From NCBI GenBank assembly GCA_021325575.1, contig JAJPGW010000002.1:1-64000 (forward strand): a stretch of 64,000 nucleotides of DNA, written 5' to 3'. Positions 26,375-35,573 of the stretch are shown in pieces. Origin of the DNA: Gammaproteobacteria bacterium. GTDB lineage: Bacteria > Pseudomonadota > Gammaproteobacteria > DSM-16500. Positions within the stretch are counted from its first letter, which is position 1. Each line of letters starts with the position of its first letter. The position numbers and the translations under genes were made by a program. The notes below the pieces were generated by a model. That model did no database searches, was not told where the DNA came from, and saw nothing but the letters and a program-made list of their open reading frames with translations.

Positions 26375-26830
26375 TTAAGATTTTCTGTTAAAATACCCAG
26401 CTAATTGCGAATTTTTTAATCCTGCAACAGCCAATTTTTCTTCGCACTGTTTTAACCCAGCTGCAATTTCTTCACCTTGGGGGCGCATAATAGAATCGGG
26501 TCCGATAGAGTTGCTAAGTATCCTTTGCGCATTTTGATAAAGTGAATCCGCCTCTTTGTATTCTTTAGCAGCGAATTTTAGTTTTGCTTGGGAAATTAAG
26601 GACGCAACTGGATCGACCGCATTTTGTTTTGCTTCAAAAAAAGCGCGAGGTAAAGTTTTTTGTCCCGCAACCTGAAGAATTTCCTTGCAAAGGTCTGAGC
26701 CGTGTTCAGCAACAGTTTTGTTTTTAATGACGGTTTTATCTTCTGCTTCTGCAACTTCCTGAAATAATGCTTGAGCTTCTTGTATTTTTTCCAATGCTTC
26801 TGTGAGTTTTGGATTAGGACGACCATTCAT
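26375..26830 (-). CDS. small helical TPR-like protein
   Basis: About 151 residues, all helical by composition. Residues 3-40 (PKLTEALEKIQEAQALFQEV) and about 90-125 (LISQAKLKFAAKEYKEADSL) have the spacing of tetratricopeptide helices. No signal peptide or membrane segment. An ATG exists at 26845, but GAGAG lies 8 nt before the ATG at 26830, which I prefer. The stretch upstream carries a CGTCATTGCGAG repeat. Function unknown. It may be a small effector or chaperone-like protein. Confidence 0.5.
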   Translation of the reverse strand: MNGRPNPKLTEALEKIQEAQALFQEVAEAEDKTVIKNKTVAEHGSDLCKEILQVAGQKTLPRAFFEAKQNAVDPVASLISQAKLKFAAKEYKEADSLYQNAQRILSNSIGPDSIMRPQGEEIAAGLKQCEEKLAVAGLKNSQLAGYFNRKS

Positions 26831-26864
26831 ATTTTTATCTCTCATTATTAAGTTATAAAAGATC

Positions 26865-26943
26865 CGTCATTGCGAGACCTGCTTTTTAGGTCGAAGCAAT
26901 CTTTTAAAAGATTGCTTCGCACGTAAACATGCTCGCAATGACA
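26865..26943. repeat. palindromic repeat, CGTCATTGCGAG family copy 2
   Basis: CGTCATTGCGAG at the left end and CTCGCAATGACA at the right, with inner GAAGCAATCT/AGATTGCTTC arms as in copy 1. It lies between the divergently oriented 26830 gene start and the radA 3' end. Confidence 0.9.
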
Positions 26944-27024
26944 GTTAGATTGGTTATTATAAACAATATACAAATTTTGATCAATACCGGAGATAATGTT
27001 TATTTTTTACTAAAAATCAAAGAG

Positions 27025-28389
27025 TTAGGCAATTAAATTTTTAAAATGATCCACTGCTTCTTGCAATGTCGACGCCGTCAAACATTCCATCTCACCCAAT
27101 TTATTTTTCGGAGCATTAGTCGTTGGCACGATCGCTTTTTTAAAGCCATGTTTAGCAGCTTCTCGCAACCGTTCTTGTCCGCCCTGCACCGGCCGAATTT
27201 CACCGGCTAATCCCAATTCTCCAAAAACAATCAGATCTTGCGGCAATGCACGATGACGCAAACTGGATAAAACAGCGAGCAACAGGGCAAGATCCGCTCC
27301 TGTTTCCATGACGCGCACTCCGCCGACTGCGTTGACAAAAACATCTTGATCGTAAGTTGCAACGCCTGCATGGCGATGCAGAACAGCAAGCAGCATCGCC
27401 AATCGCTGTGAATCCAATCCGACGCAAACACGGCGCGGATTCGCCATGTGTGATTGATCAACAAGGGCTTGCACTTCGACCAATAGAGGTCGGCTGCCTT
27501 CTTTAGTTGACGTAATGATACTGCCGGGAACGGGTTTTTCATAACGCGATAAAAAAATCGCCGACGGATTGCTGACTTCACGCAAACCTTTATCGGTCAT
27601 CGCAAAAATTCCTAATTCATTCACGGCGCCAAAACGATTTTTTACCGCACGAATTACGCGATGACGACTATCTTGTTCACCTTCAAAATATAAAACTGTA
27701 TCAACCATATGTTCTAAAACGCGAGGGCCCGCGAGCGTGCCTTCTTTCGTCACATGGCCCACTAAAAATAATGCCGTGCCGGTTTGTTTTGCAAATTTTA
27801 CAAGTTGTGCTGCGCTTTCTCGCACTTGTCCGACGGAACCGGGTGCCGAAGGTAATAATTCCGTATGCATCGTTTGAATGGAATCAATCACAAGCACGCG
27901 AGGTTTTTCTTCTTGCGCTAATTTTAAAATGCGTTCGACTTGCGTATCGGCAAGTAATAATAGTTGATCTTCGGGTAAACCTAATCGTCTCGCACGCAAC
28001 GTAATTTGTTGCAGCGATTCTTCGCCCGTCACATATAAAACTTTTAATTGCTGGCTTAAAAAACAAAGCGTCTGAATTAAAAGAGTGGATTTGCCAATTC
28101 CAGGATCGCCACCGATTAAAACAACAGAGCCCATCACTAAACCACCGCCTAGCACGCGATCGAGTTCAAGTAATCCTGAAGCAATGCGTGTTTCTTCATT
28201 CAGGGTGACCTGACTCATTTGCGTGACTTCAGGTTGCCCCAGCGCATAACCTTGATAGCGAGAATTTTTTGCAATAATTTCTTCGACGATGGTGTTCCAA
28301 GAATTACAATTCAAACATTGCCCCGACCATTTTGGATATTGTGCGCCGCAGCTTTGACAAGAATGGGTAATTTTGGTTTTGGTCGTCAT
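27025..28389 (-). CDS. radA: DNA repair protein RadA
   Basis: 454 residues, standard. The N-terminal zinc finger has C11, C14, C25 and C28 (CQSCGAQYPKWSGQC). Walker A is GGDPGIGKST. The RadA-specific KNRFG motif is in RAVKNRFGAVNELGIF. The C-terminal Lon-protease-like domain ends with FGELGLAGEIRPV. It drives branch migration in recombination. The start overlaps the stop of the GarR-like gene by 4 nt (ATGA), with GAGG before it, so the two are one transcription unit. Confidence 0.97.
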   Translation of the reverse strand: MTTKTKITHSCQSCGAQYPKWSGQCLNCNSWNTIVEEIIAKNSRYQGYALGQPEVTQMSQVTLNEETRIASGLLELDRVLGGGLVMGSVVLIGGDPGIGKSTLLIQTLCFLSQQLKVLYVTGEESLQQITLRARRLGLPEDQLLLLADTQVERILKLAQEEKPRVLVIDSIQTMHTELLPSAPGSVGQVRESAAQLVKFAKQTGTALFLVGHVTKEGTLAGPRVLEHMVDTVLYFEGEQDSRHRVIRAVKNRFGAVNELGIFAMTDKGLREVSNPSAIFLSRYEKPVPGSIITSTKEGSRPLLVEVQALVDQSHMANPRRVCVGLDSQRLAMLLAVLHRHAGVATYDQDVFVNAVGGVRVMETGADLALLLAVLSSLRHRALPQDLIVFGELGLAGEIRPVQGGQERLREAAKHGFKKAIVPTTNAPKNKLGEMECLTASTLQEAVDHFKNLIA

Positions 28390-29255
28390 CCTTTTTCCTC
28401 AACTAATAAATGTAAAGCGGATGAGTCAAGATCACTGTGGCCTTTGGTGACTAATTTATCGAGTTCCAGTGTCGCATGACTCGCCGAAGGTAATTTCAGA
28501 TGAAGTCGATGCGCTTCTTCCATCGCAATATGCATGTCTTTGCGATGTAGATTAGCTTTAAATCCAGGCTGATAATTGTGATCTAACATGCGCTTGCCGT
28601 GAATTTCGAGTACACGACTGGAAGCAAAACCGCCGAGCAGAGCTTCACGAACTTTTTCAGGATTGACACCGGATGCTTTGGCAAGAGCCAGCGCTTCGCT
28701 AACCGCAATAATCGTTTCCGCAATAATAATTTGATTGCAGGCTTTAGCAACTTGTCCTGCACCGTGATCGCCAATTAAGGTAATCGTTTTGCCGAGCGCG
28801 CTCAAGATTTTTTTTACTTTTTCGAGTGTTTCATTTTTTCCACCCACCATAATGGTGAGGGTTCCTTCCATCGCGCCTTTTTCCCCGCCTGAAACGGGTG
28901 CATCCAGCATTTCGATTTGTTTTTTTGCTAATTTTTCTGCAAACGATTTGGTTGAACCCGCTGAAATGGTACTCATATCAATGACGATAGTGCCGGGTTT
29001 AGCGGTTTGTACAATCCCATTTTTGCCGAGTAATACTTCTTCGACATCGGCTGTGGCCTGAACAATGGTGATAATAACATCCACATTGGAGGCAAGTTCT
29101 TTGGGAGAGGAATAGGCTTTTGCGCCAGATTGAACCAAGGGTTCAGCTGCTTCAGAACGCCTTGCATAAACAGAGACCGGGTATCCTGCTTTAATGAGAT
29201 TCAGTGCCATGGGTTTACCCATGATACCAAGACCGATAAATCCGATTTTTTCCAT
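28386..29255 (-). CDS. NAD(P)-dependent beta-hydroxyacid dehydrogenase, GarR/GlxR-like
   Basis: About 289 residues. The Rossmann loop is GFIGLGIMGKPMALNL. The family signature DAPVSGGEKGAMEGTLTIMV and the catalytic Lys in GAGQVAKACNQIII are all present. The family covers tartronate semialdehyde reductase, 3-hydroxyisobutyrate dehydrogenase and glyoxylate/succinic semialdehyde reductases. The substrate cannot be decided by eye. An upstream ATG in frame (29312) is rejected because GGGGAGG lies 5 nt before the ATG at 29255 and the protein then begins directly with the cofactor-binding strand. Coupled to radA. Confidence 0.9.
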   Translation of the reverse strand: MEKIGFIGLGIMGKPMALNLIKAGYPVSVYARRSEAAEPLVQSGAKAYSSPKELASNVDVIITIVQATADVEEVLLGKNGIVQTAKPGTIVIDMSTISAGSTKSFAEKLAKKQIEMLDAPVSGGEKGAMEGTLTIMVGGKNETLEKVKKILSALGKTITLIGDHGAGQVAKACNQIIIAETIIAVSEALALAKASGVNPEKVREALLGGFASSRVLEIHGKRMLDHNYQPGFKANLHRKDMHIAMEEAHRLHLKLPSASHATLELDKLVTKGHSDLDSSALHLLVEEKG

Positions 29256-29324
29256 GACTTCCTCCCCGTTTTTTGGTGAATTTACGATAAAGGAAGTTAA
29301 TGCGATGTGCAATCGAAATAGCGA

Positions 29325-31799
29325 TTAGGGGGTAGGATTGTTGCTTGGTTGTTGCTCGGCCGGCTGAGCAGCTTGTTTTTGTTCTGCAGATTCAGCGAGT
29401 TTCTTGGCTTTAATTTGACGTCGCAATGTTTCTGCAAAAGGTTGAAATAACGTAACGTGATCCTTTTTTCCAGGAACAATGGTAGCATTTATTTGGGAAG
29501 CTAATTTGGGATGCGTCTGTGATAATGTTTGTAAAACGGACACATTTGAACCTGGCGTTTTTTCTTCGCCTGTTTTGACTTCTTTAGCTTCTGCTTCTAT
29601 TTTTGCGGCAAGTTGTTTAAGTTGATATGGTTTCTGTTGATATTTGAGTGAAATAGCGTGATGTTCTTTGCTCGAAACTAAATCGTCTAATTCGCCTTTG
29701 AATTTTTTCCTTGTGGCAATGTCAATAGTATGGGCAATGCCAATCGTGCCAGTAACCGCGCCTGCTGCTAGAGGGGTAGCACCAACCAAACCCAATCCGA
29801 CGCCAAGTATCGGAAGCCCAACTTTGGCCAGCAAGCCCGATAATGTAAGTAAGCAGCCCACTCCGATGCAAACGCCAGCAACCACTTTTTTCCAAAGCGG
29901 CATGGATCGCCATTGATTTTTGAACTTAGTCCAGCGGCTGACATCTTTTGCGGCGATGTAAAGACATTTGCTTCGTTTTAATTGAGGAGTCTTATCCTCT
30001 AAATAGTTGTAAACAAATTTATTGAGATCTGTTTTAGTGGCGGAATCGCAAGTTGCATATTTATTTTTGTAAAAGCTCACAAAATCAAATTTCTTGGCCG
30101 CTTCCTTGGCTATTTGATCAAGATGAGCTTTATGTTGATCTGTCAATTTATCTTCATATTGTTCGCGAAATCGCATTAACGATACGCAAAACTGAATAGA
30201 AGTGGGTTGCGCAGAATGCAAATAACCAAAAGCAGCTAGATTATTTTCAATATGCTCAGCGTCAAATTCGCAATTTACCAATAATTTTTTTGCAAAAAAC
30301 AAAAATTCAAATTCTTCTTTTTGCGCTTTATTCAAGTTAGCAAAGTGAATTTTTTTAAATGTTTCTGCTAATGAAAAAATTTCTGCGGAAGGATCTGTAT
30401 GTAGTAAATAACGGACTGCAGATAAATCTTGTAATACTTTTTCAGGAGATTGAAATTTTTTGGTCAGGAGTAAATCTTTGGCAAAACGATCTAATCCAAT
30501 AAAGCTAGCCATTTTAATTAAAACAGCGTCAAAATTATATGGATTAGTTACATGAAGGGTTGTAATTTGTGTGCTTTTTAATTCTAACTTCGGCAATTGT
30601 CGGCAAACATTTGCATCGTCATCGACATGCAATACCTGTACATAGTCGTCAGGGTGAAGTTTTGATTCATTCCGAACTTTATCAACAGCAACAGTTAATT
30701 GTCTTTGCTTAGGAAGATTTTTTGCTTCATAAATTTCTTGATGAATTTTATCTTCTTCATCCAAAAGTGTTTTGAAAGCTGATTTGAATTCTCCTTCCCA
30801 ATATTTATGATCTTTATCGTTGCCCTCGGGAATACGAGTTAAAAAATCTTCTTCAGATTTTGCAATAGTGGTTTGCCAATACTGACTTTCTCTTGTTTTA
30901 TCCAGGGGAGTATAAATGTCGGTTTTTAACCCGTGATCTGTTAGCATTTTACCAAAACGTGACAGAGTGGATTCCGCAATATATTGTTTTAAATCGTTTG
31001 GTTTTGGTGGTTGCTCATCTTTTTGAGGGAATAAATTAGTAATATCCATATGTAAGCTTCGGTTAGTAGCAAAAACATAAGGAATTTGTGCTGCTTCACA
31101 AAAATAAGCGATCGTCAAAAGTTCAGGCGTAAGATTTGGACCCGCATGATCGCCTGTACCAGAAAATGTGTTGTCGATGTCGAAACTGACAACTTGTGTT
31201 GTTTCAAAGGGAAGTTCTGCAATGTGCGTTAACATTTCTTTAAAAAGAGGATCGGCAGGTTTAACACGGCATTCCGCTTTGACTTGTTCATCCATACCAT
31301 TTAAATCAACTGAGGCTTCAATCGTAACTTCGAAATTATCAAAATTATAATTTGTATCTCCAGGAGCGGCAGGCTTTTCGACAGTTTCTAAAATAGCTGG
31401 GATCTTAGCGGTATAAATAATGCGGTTAGTGGTATTGCAGAAACGAACTTGATGAACGGAATTCCCGCCCATTTTGGCATTCATGTTCAGAGAAAGAAGA
31501 CTATTTAAAAGATGGCCATTGGTTCTGTCAGGAATTTCTTGTCCAATGCCAGTCGATTGCAAAATCCAGTTTCGAACTTTTGTTTGATTAGCTTTCGGGA
31601 TTGATTGAACGAATTGATCCAGAGCTTGCTCAAAGTTTTTTTCCGGTTCAGAGCTAAAAGAATCCTGCCAAGGCTGGCCTTGGAGTTCGAAATTACCCGC
31701 TTTCCATTCGCGAGCTTTTCCATGAAGAATGGACTTTTCTTCTGTATATTTAGGCGAAGAAGGCTGGCTAGGTATAATTCTAAACCGTTGAAATGACAT
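29325..31799 (-). CDS. large candidate effector with HAD-like core and C-terminal membrane hairpin
   Basis: 824 residues. Residues 203-213 read VVSFDIDNTFS, a DxDxT motif I of the HAD superfamily (D207, D209, T211). FATNRS (243-248) fits motif II, and VLHVDDDANVC (about 390-400) fits the acidic motif IV. No signal peptide. Residues about 630-690 contain two or three Gly/Ala/Leu hydrophobic segments (VVAGVCIGVGCLLTLSGLL, LPILGVGLGLVGATPLAAGA). The C-terminus is Gln/Pro/Glu-rich. The product of 50585-51868 has the same set of HAD motifs. The perfect PmrA-like repeat at 31894-31910 lies 94 nt upstream. Phosphatase activity and secretion are inferences. Weak ribosome site. Confidence 0.55.
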   Translation of the reverse strand: MSFQRFRIIPSQPSSPKYTEEKSILHGKAREWKAGNFELQGQPWQDSFSSEPEKNFEQALDQFVQSIPKANQTKVRNWILQSTGIGQEIPDRTNGHLLNSLLSLNMNAKMGGNSVHQVRFCNTTNRIIYTAKIPAILETVEKPAAPGDTNYNFDNFEVTIEASVDLNGMDEQVKAECRVKPADPLFKEMLTHIAELPFETTQVVSFDIDNTFSGTGDHAGPNLTPELLTIAYFCEAAQIPYVFATNRSLHMDITNLFPQKDEQPPKPNDLKQYIAESTLSRFGKMLTDHGLKTDIYTPLDKTRESQYWQTTIAKSEEDFLTRIPEGNDKDHKYWEGEFKSAFKTLLDEEDKIHQEIYEAKNLPKQRQLTVAVDKVRNESKLHPDDYVQVLHVDDDANVCRQLPKLELKSTQITTLHVTNPYNFDAVLIKMASFIGLDRFAKDLLLTKKFQSPEKVLQDLSAVRYLLHTDPSAEIFSLAETFKKIHFANLNKAQKEEFEFLFFAKKLLVNCEFDAEHIENNLAAFGYLHSAQPTSIQFCVSLMRFREQYEDKLTDQHKAHLDQIAKEAAKKFDFVSFYKNKYATCDSATKTDLNKFVYNYLEDKTPQLKRSKCLYIAAKDVSRWTKFKNQWRSMPLWKKVVAGVCIGVGCLLTLSGLLAKVGLPILGVGLGLVGATPLAAGAVTGTIGIAHTIDIATRKKFKGELDDLVSSKEHHAISLKYQQKPYQLKQLAAKIEAEAKEVKTGEEKTPGSNVSVLQTLSQTHPKLASQINATIVPGKKDHVTLFQPFAETLRRQIKAKKLAESAEQKQAAQPAEQQPSNNPTP

Positions 31800-31893
31800 A
31801 TAATTTGTCTAGCTGCGGGAAATTGCCCACAACTTGATCAATCATAGTCTATAAATGAAAAAAAATCAAGAGAAATTCGATAAATATCAATAG

Positions 31894-31910
31894 CTTAAGG
31901 TTTTCTTAAG
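31894..31910 (-). promoter_or_regulatory. perfect PmrA-like direct repeat
   Basis: On the - strand it reads CTTAAG-AAAAC-CTTAAG, two identical half-sites at 11 bp, the best copy in the window. The -10 that should follow 10-11 nt downstream is weak (TATTTA or TATCGA around 31877-31886). It lies between the lipoprotein gene's terminator and the 824-residue effector candidate. Confidence 0.6.
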
Positions 31911-31911
31911 A

Positions 31912-31935
31912 AAACCTCTCCCGAAGGAGAGGTTT
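31912..31935 (-). terminator. intrinsic terminator of the 17 kDa-type lipoprotein gene
   Basis: AACCTCTCC-TTCG-GGAGAGGTT stem with a stable UUCG loop on the - strand, followed by TTCTT. It starts 11 nt after the stop at 31946. Confidence 0.85.
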
Positions 31936-31945
31936 GATGAGCTTA

Positions 31946-32404
31946 TTACTTAACAATTTTCCAAGTACCATCGGGTTGTCTGCAAGCTGTTCCGTAAACT
32001 TGTTGTTCTTTACCAGCAATATTCGCAGTCGAACGATATTCGCGGCAGTATTGATTGCCTTGATAAGCAACGTTTTTAACAGGAACCACGGTGTAACTAG
32101 CTCCGGTATTTTGGTTTCTCCAATAAGCCGGTTGGCCGACGCTATTTGATTCAAACGCTTGGTTCATTTTCAAGCGGTCGGTTTCATCCATGTTTTTACC
32201 GATAGCATTACCGATAAAGGCGCCTGCAATCGCACCACCTGCAACGGCCAGGACCTTACCGCCGCCACCGCCAAATTGGCTACCTAATAAACCACCCGCT
32301 AAAGCACCCGTCATGGTGCCCACATCTTGTTTACTCATATCGGAACAACCCACCAAGCTGATGGCTGCCAATACGAGCATTATTTTTGCGATCATTTTTT
32401 TCAT
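31946..32404 (-). CDS. 17 kDa-antigen-type glycine-zipper lipoprotein
   Basis: 152 residues. A lipoprotein signal (MKKMIAKIMLVLAAISLVGC) puts the lipidated Cys at 20. A glycine-zipper 2TM domain follows (GALAGGLLGSQFGGGGGK and GAIAGAFIGNAIGKNMD). The C-terminal domain with CREYRSTANIAGKEQQVYGTAC has paired cysteines, as in Rickettsia and Coxiella 17 kDa surface antigens. Outer-membrane location is inferred. The ATG at 32404 is chosen because GGAG lies 7 nt before it and the lipobox is then in place. The longer reading frame to 32434 lacks a ribosome site. Confidence 0.88.
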   Translation of the reverse strand: MKKMIAKIMLVLAAISLVGCSDMSKQDVGTMTGALAGGLLGSQFGGGGGKVLAVAGGAIAGAFIGNAIGKNMDETDRLKMNQAFESNSVGQPAYWRNQNTGASYTVVPVKNVAYQGNQYCREYRSTANIAGKEQQVYGTACRQPDGTWKIVK

Positions 32405-32520
32405 AATAACTCCAAAGAAAAGTATTACTTGCAAAGCGAGATTATTCTATACTGAGAACCTAAAGTACGCCACTGCTTTTTGGCCAAAATACTATCAAAA
32501 CTACATGATGAGGTTGAGTA

Positions 32521-32967
32521 ATGCCATATCAGCAATCCTATCCCGATACCACTTTCGGCGAATATACGTTAAGTTCTACTAAGAAAAAACTGGATCTCAC
32601 GTATGTCTATAATCTGTTATGTGTTCCCTCAAAATATTCTACTGGTTTGCCCGTTGAACGCTTTCCTCTAGTCATCGAAAATTCAGTCTGTTTTGGCGTT
32701 TTTTATCAAGGAAAACAAGTGGGATTCGCACGGGTAATTACGGATTTTTCTGAATTTGCTTCACTTTGGGATGTCTTCATTGATGATGAACATCGCAGCA
32801 AAGGCGTTGGCAAAGCGCTCATGAAATATGTCTTCGAACATCCCCGCTTAAAAGGCATATTCCGTTGGTTCCTAATGACGGAAGACGCGCATGGTCTCTA
32901 TCAAAAATATGGATTTAAGACTGAAGCCTATAATCCTTACGTCATGATGAAAGTTAACATAGGCTAG
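32521..32967 (+). CDS. GNAT family N-acetyltransferase
   Basis: 148 residues with a GNAT fold. VGFARVITDFSEFASLWDVF is the central strand and turn. FIDDEHRSKGVGKALMKYV contains the acetyl-CoA pyrophosphate loop (RSKGVGK, matching Q/RxxGxG/A). LMTEDAHGLYQKYGFK is the C-terminal motif typical of YjdJ/SkfB-like or aminoglycoside-type small acetyltransferases. Substrate unknown. It is monocistronic and divergent from the lipoprotein gene. Confidence 0.88.
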   Translation: MPYQQSYPDTTFGEYTLSSTKKKLDLTYVYNLLCVPSKYSTGLPVERFPLVIENSVCFGVFYQGKQVGFARVITDFSEFASLWDVFIDDEHRSKGVGKALMKYVFEHPRLKGIFRWFLMTEDAHGLYQKYGFKTEAYNPYVMMKVNIG

Positions 32968-33030
32968 TTGTGCAATAAATAGATCGCATGGTACCATATT
33001 GCTCATTTTGAAAACTATGAGCGATTAGGT

Positions 33031-34347
33031 ATGCTGCGAGCAAGATTTGATTTCACTAAAGTTAGCGATTGCCAAGCGTATTTAAATCAATTACGAGAGA
33101 AAGAAAAAAAAGGGACTCCCGAAGAAAAGCAGGCAATTATTGCAGCAGCTGAAGCCTTTCTTAAAAATAATCAATTTGTATCTTTATGCTCGGACCTTGT
33201 GAGTAATCGCAAAGCTAAAAATACAGAACGTCACGTGCATATTTTTGCTGTTTCTGCAAAAGCTAACAATCTCGCAAAAAAATTTGAAGCGGCGCTAAGT
33301 GATTATGAAAAAATTATCGATATCGATCCGCTCAATTGGAAGGCGCATACTTCGATTGGCAAAATCTACAACGAAGAATTTTTACAACCTGACAAAGCAA
33401 TTAAAGTATATAAAAAAGTCACGGAACCCGATCCTAAACTACTTGCGGAACATAAAGATAAATACGATGAGAAAGCGCATAAAGAAGCGAAAGCCCGCGC
33501 CTATCATGCACTTTCTATTATTTATTCTACAAAATATTCGAATATCCCCCAGGCCATTATATTTGCAGATAAAGCCACAAAAGAAGATCCAAGCTATGCC
33601 CCACCTTGGTCGCAGTTAGGAAAATATTATAAATTACAAAATAAACACGAAGACGCAATTCGATGTTTTGAAAAAGCCCGCACCATTAATCCAGCCCGTT
33701 TCAAACGCAAGCATATGCTAGCCGAATGTTATCACATCGTTCAGCGCTTTGACAAAGCAGCCGAATTGTATGAAGAAATAAGAAGGGAACATCCAAGCGA
33801 TTTTCAACATGCGGAAAAACTTGAAATTTGTTACCAAAAGTTACCGGATAGGCCAAAACCCGTTGATCTAAAACAACAGCCAAAAATAAAACCAAGAGAA
33901 AGAACAGAAAAATTTAAATTAGCTCCGATCTTGCGAATGCCAGAAGCGATCCAATTCGCGGAAGATTCACGTTTTTCAGTATTGCCTGTAGATGAAGAAG
34001 AAACAGAGACACAAAAAATGGGTATTACACCTCTTTTGACTAAAGCGCCCACTTTATTTGTACAGCGAACCATCAAACCTCAGGAAAAAAAGGAAAGTCC
34101 CTGCGCATGGCTCCAAAAAGGAGCCATGAATGGCGTTGCCCGATTGTTTAATTCGGTTTCTGAAACCTTCAGTTCAATCGATAAAAAAGTGGATGAGCTG
34201 GATAAGTTAGCTGATACAAAAGTAGAGCAGGTTTTCCGATCGGTCAAAAAAATTGTTTATAGCTATTTTGAAACTGATAAACGAAAGCAAACGGCTGAAA
34301 AAATCAAACAAAGGCAGAGAGATGCCGGTATAAGAACTTTGCCCTAA
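33031..34347 (+). CDS. TPR-repeat protein, candidate effector
   Basis: 438 residues. About five tetratricopeptide-type repeats lie between residues 70 and 270: AALSDYEKIIDIDPLNWKAH, KAIKVYKKVTEPDP, QAIIFADKATKEDPSYAPPW, DAIRCFEKARTINPARFKRK and KAAELYEEIRREHPSDF. The C-terminal 170 residues are Lys/Glu-rich and partly coiled. The protein ends in a basic tail. No signal peptide, so the protein is cytoplasmic or secreted by a non-Sec route. TPR proteins (Sel1 and TPR) are frequent effectors in Legionellales, but many are housekeeping. AGG precedes the ATG by 4 nt. No PmrA-like repeat is seen. Confidence 0.7.
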   Translation: MLRARFDFTKVSDCQAYLNQLREKEKKGTPEEKQAIIAAAEAFLKNNQFVSLCSDLVSNRKAKNTERHVHIFAVSAKANNLAKKFEAALSDYEKIIDIDPLNWKAHTSIGKIYNEEFLQPDKAIKVYKKVTEPDPKLLAEHKDKYDEKAHKEAKARAYHALSIIYSTKYSNIPQAIIFADKATKEDPSYAPPWSQLGKYYKLQNKHEDAIRCFEKARTINPARFKRKHMLAECYHIVQRFDKAAELYEEIRREHPSDFQHAEKLEICYQKLPDRPKPVDLKQQPKIKPRERTEKFKLAPILRMPEAIQFAEDSRFSVLPVDEEETETQKMGITPLLTKAPTLFVQRTIKPQEKKESPCAWLQKGAMNGVARLFNSVSETFSSIDKKVDELDKLADTKVEQVFRSVKKIVYSYFETDKRKQTAEKIKQRQRDAGIRTLP

Positions 34348-34352
34348 ATTCC

Positions 34353-34482
34353 CGTCATTGCGAAACGCGTTTTTTGCGCTGAAGCAATCTTTTAAGAGAT
34401 TGCTTCGACCGTGAAAAGCACGGTCTCGCAATGACGTGCTTTAAAGATTGCTTCGGCCTGAAAAGCAGGCTTCGCAATGACG
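34353..34482. repeat. palindromic repeat, CGTCATTGCGAG family copy 3 (one and a half units)
   Basis: A full unit CGTCATTGCGAAACG...TCGCAATGACG (34353-34436) is followed by an extra half unit (AAAGATTGCTTCGGCC... TTCGCAATGACG, to 34482). It lies between the convergent TPR gene and potD2, so it probably forms their 3' ends. Confidence 0.9.
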
Positions 34483-34492
34483 GGAATCTAAA

Positions 34493-35533
34493 TCACCCAC
34501 CAATCTTCAACAATTCCCAATATTTCTCATAAAGCGCCAACGCCTTATCATCAATATCCGTTTCAAATTCACCGTGTTTCAATACATCCACTGACGGATA
34601 AAGAGTGGGATTATTGCGAATAGCAAGCGGCATAACTTTCCGTGCCGCCAAATTCGCACTGGAATAATTAATTTCCAGACTGACTTTCGCCGCAATATCC
34701 GGCCGCATTAAAAAATTCAGAAAAGTATAGGCATTTTTAAGATGCGGCGCATTTTTCATAATCGCAAAATTATCCACCCAGATTTCAAAACCATCTTTAG
34801 GATAAACAAAATCGAGTTTACTATTTTCCGTCCGCGCGCGGAAAAGATCACCATTCCACGACATCCCAATCGTCGCATCTTCATCAATCAAAATCGATGC
34901 CACCGCATCGGTATTAAATAAACGAACATTCGGCATCAATTGCTTTAACTTTAAATACGCTTGTTTAATGTGTTCGGGATTCGCATCATTAATCGAATAA
35001 TTCAGCATCAACATCGCCATGGAAAAAACTTCTCGCGAGTCATCCAAAAACATCAACTGGTCCGCATATTTTTTATCGAGCAAATCAGCCCATTTCGCAA
35101 TATCATGCGATTTAAAATAATCTTTATTCAGGAAAATGCCGGTGATGCCCCAAATAAACGGAACACTGTATTTGCTATCCGGATCATAAGCCTGGTTCAC
35201 AAAAAACGGATCCAGATTTTTAAAATTCGCTAATTGGGTTTTATCCAGTTTTTCCAGCATGTCTTGTTTACGCATGCGGTCGATATAAAAACTCGAGGGT
35301 TCAATCAAATCATACCCAATATTGCGATTGGCCCGAATTTTGGCATACATGATTTCATTGGTATCAAAAGTAGAGTAGTTGACGATAATTCCCGTTTCTT
35401 TTTCAAATTGTGCAATCACTTCATGCGGGATTTCATCCGCCCAGGTATAGACATTCACCACATTGTCAGAGGCAAAAGCACTCACTGGCCATAATAGAGA
35501 AATGACGAGAAAAATCCTTAACCATTTCGTCAT
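34493..35533 (-). CDS. potD: spermidine/putrescine-binding periplasmic protein, second copy
   Basis: 346 residues. Signal peptide MTKWLRIFLVISLLWPVSAFA, then NVVNVYTWADEIPHEVIAQF and IVNYSTFDTNEIMYAKIRAN. The latter aligns with the start of PotD/PotF-type proteins (VNVYxWxxYIP...). Polyamine-binding aromatic and acidic residues such as W in IWGITG, D in IDEDATIGM, and WVDNFAIMK are kept. It is about 60% identical by eye to the upstream gene at 35574-36611 and separated from it by 40 bp. A tandem duplication with possible division of substrate preference is inferred. Confidence 0.92.
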   Translation of the reverse strand: MTKWLRIFLVISLLWPVSAFASDNVVNVYTWADEIPHEVIAQFEKETGIIVNYSTFDTNEIMYAKIRANRNIGYDLIEPSSFYIDRMRKQDMLEKLDKTQLANFKNLDPFFVNQAYDPDSKYSVPFIWGITGIFLNKDYFKSHDIAKWADLLDKKYADQLMFLDDSREVFSMAMLMLNYSINDANPEHIKQAYLKLKQLMPNVRLFNTDAVASILIDEDATIGMSWNGDLFRARTENSKLDFVYPKDGFEIWVDNFAIMKNAPHLKNAYTFLNFLMRPDIAAKVSLEINYSSANLAARKVMPLAIRNNPTLYPSVDVLKHGEFETDIDDKALALYEKYWELLKIGG

Positions 35534-35573
35534 AATTCGTTCCTTCGTGTTTGTATTTTTATAAAAATAAATA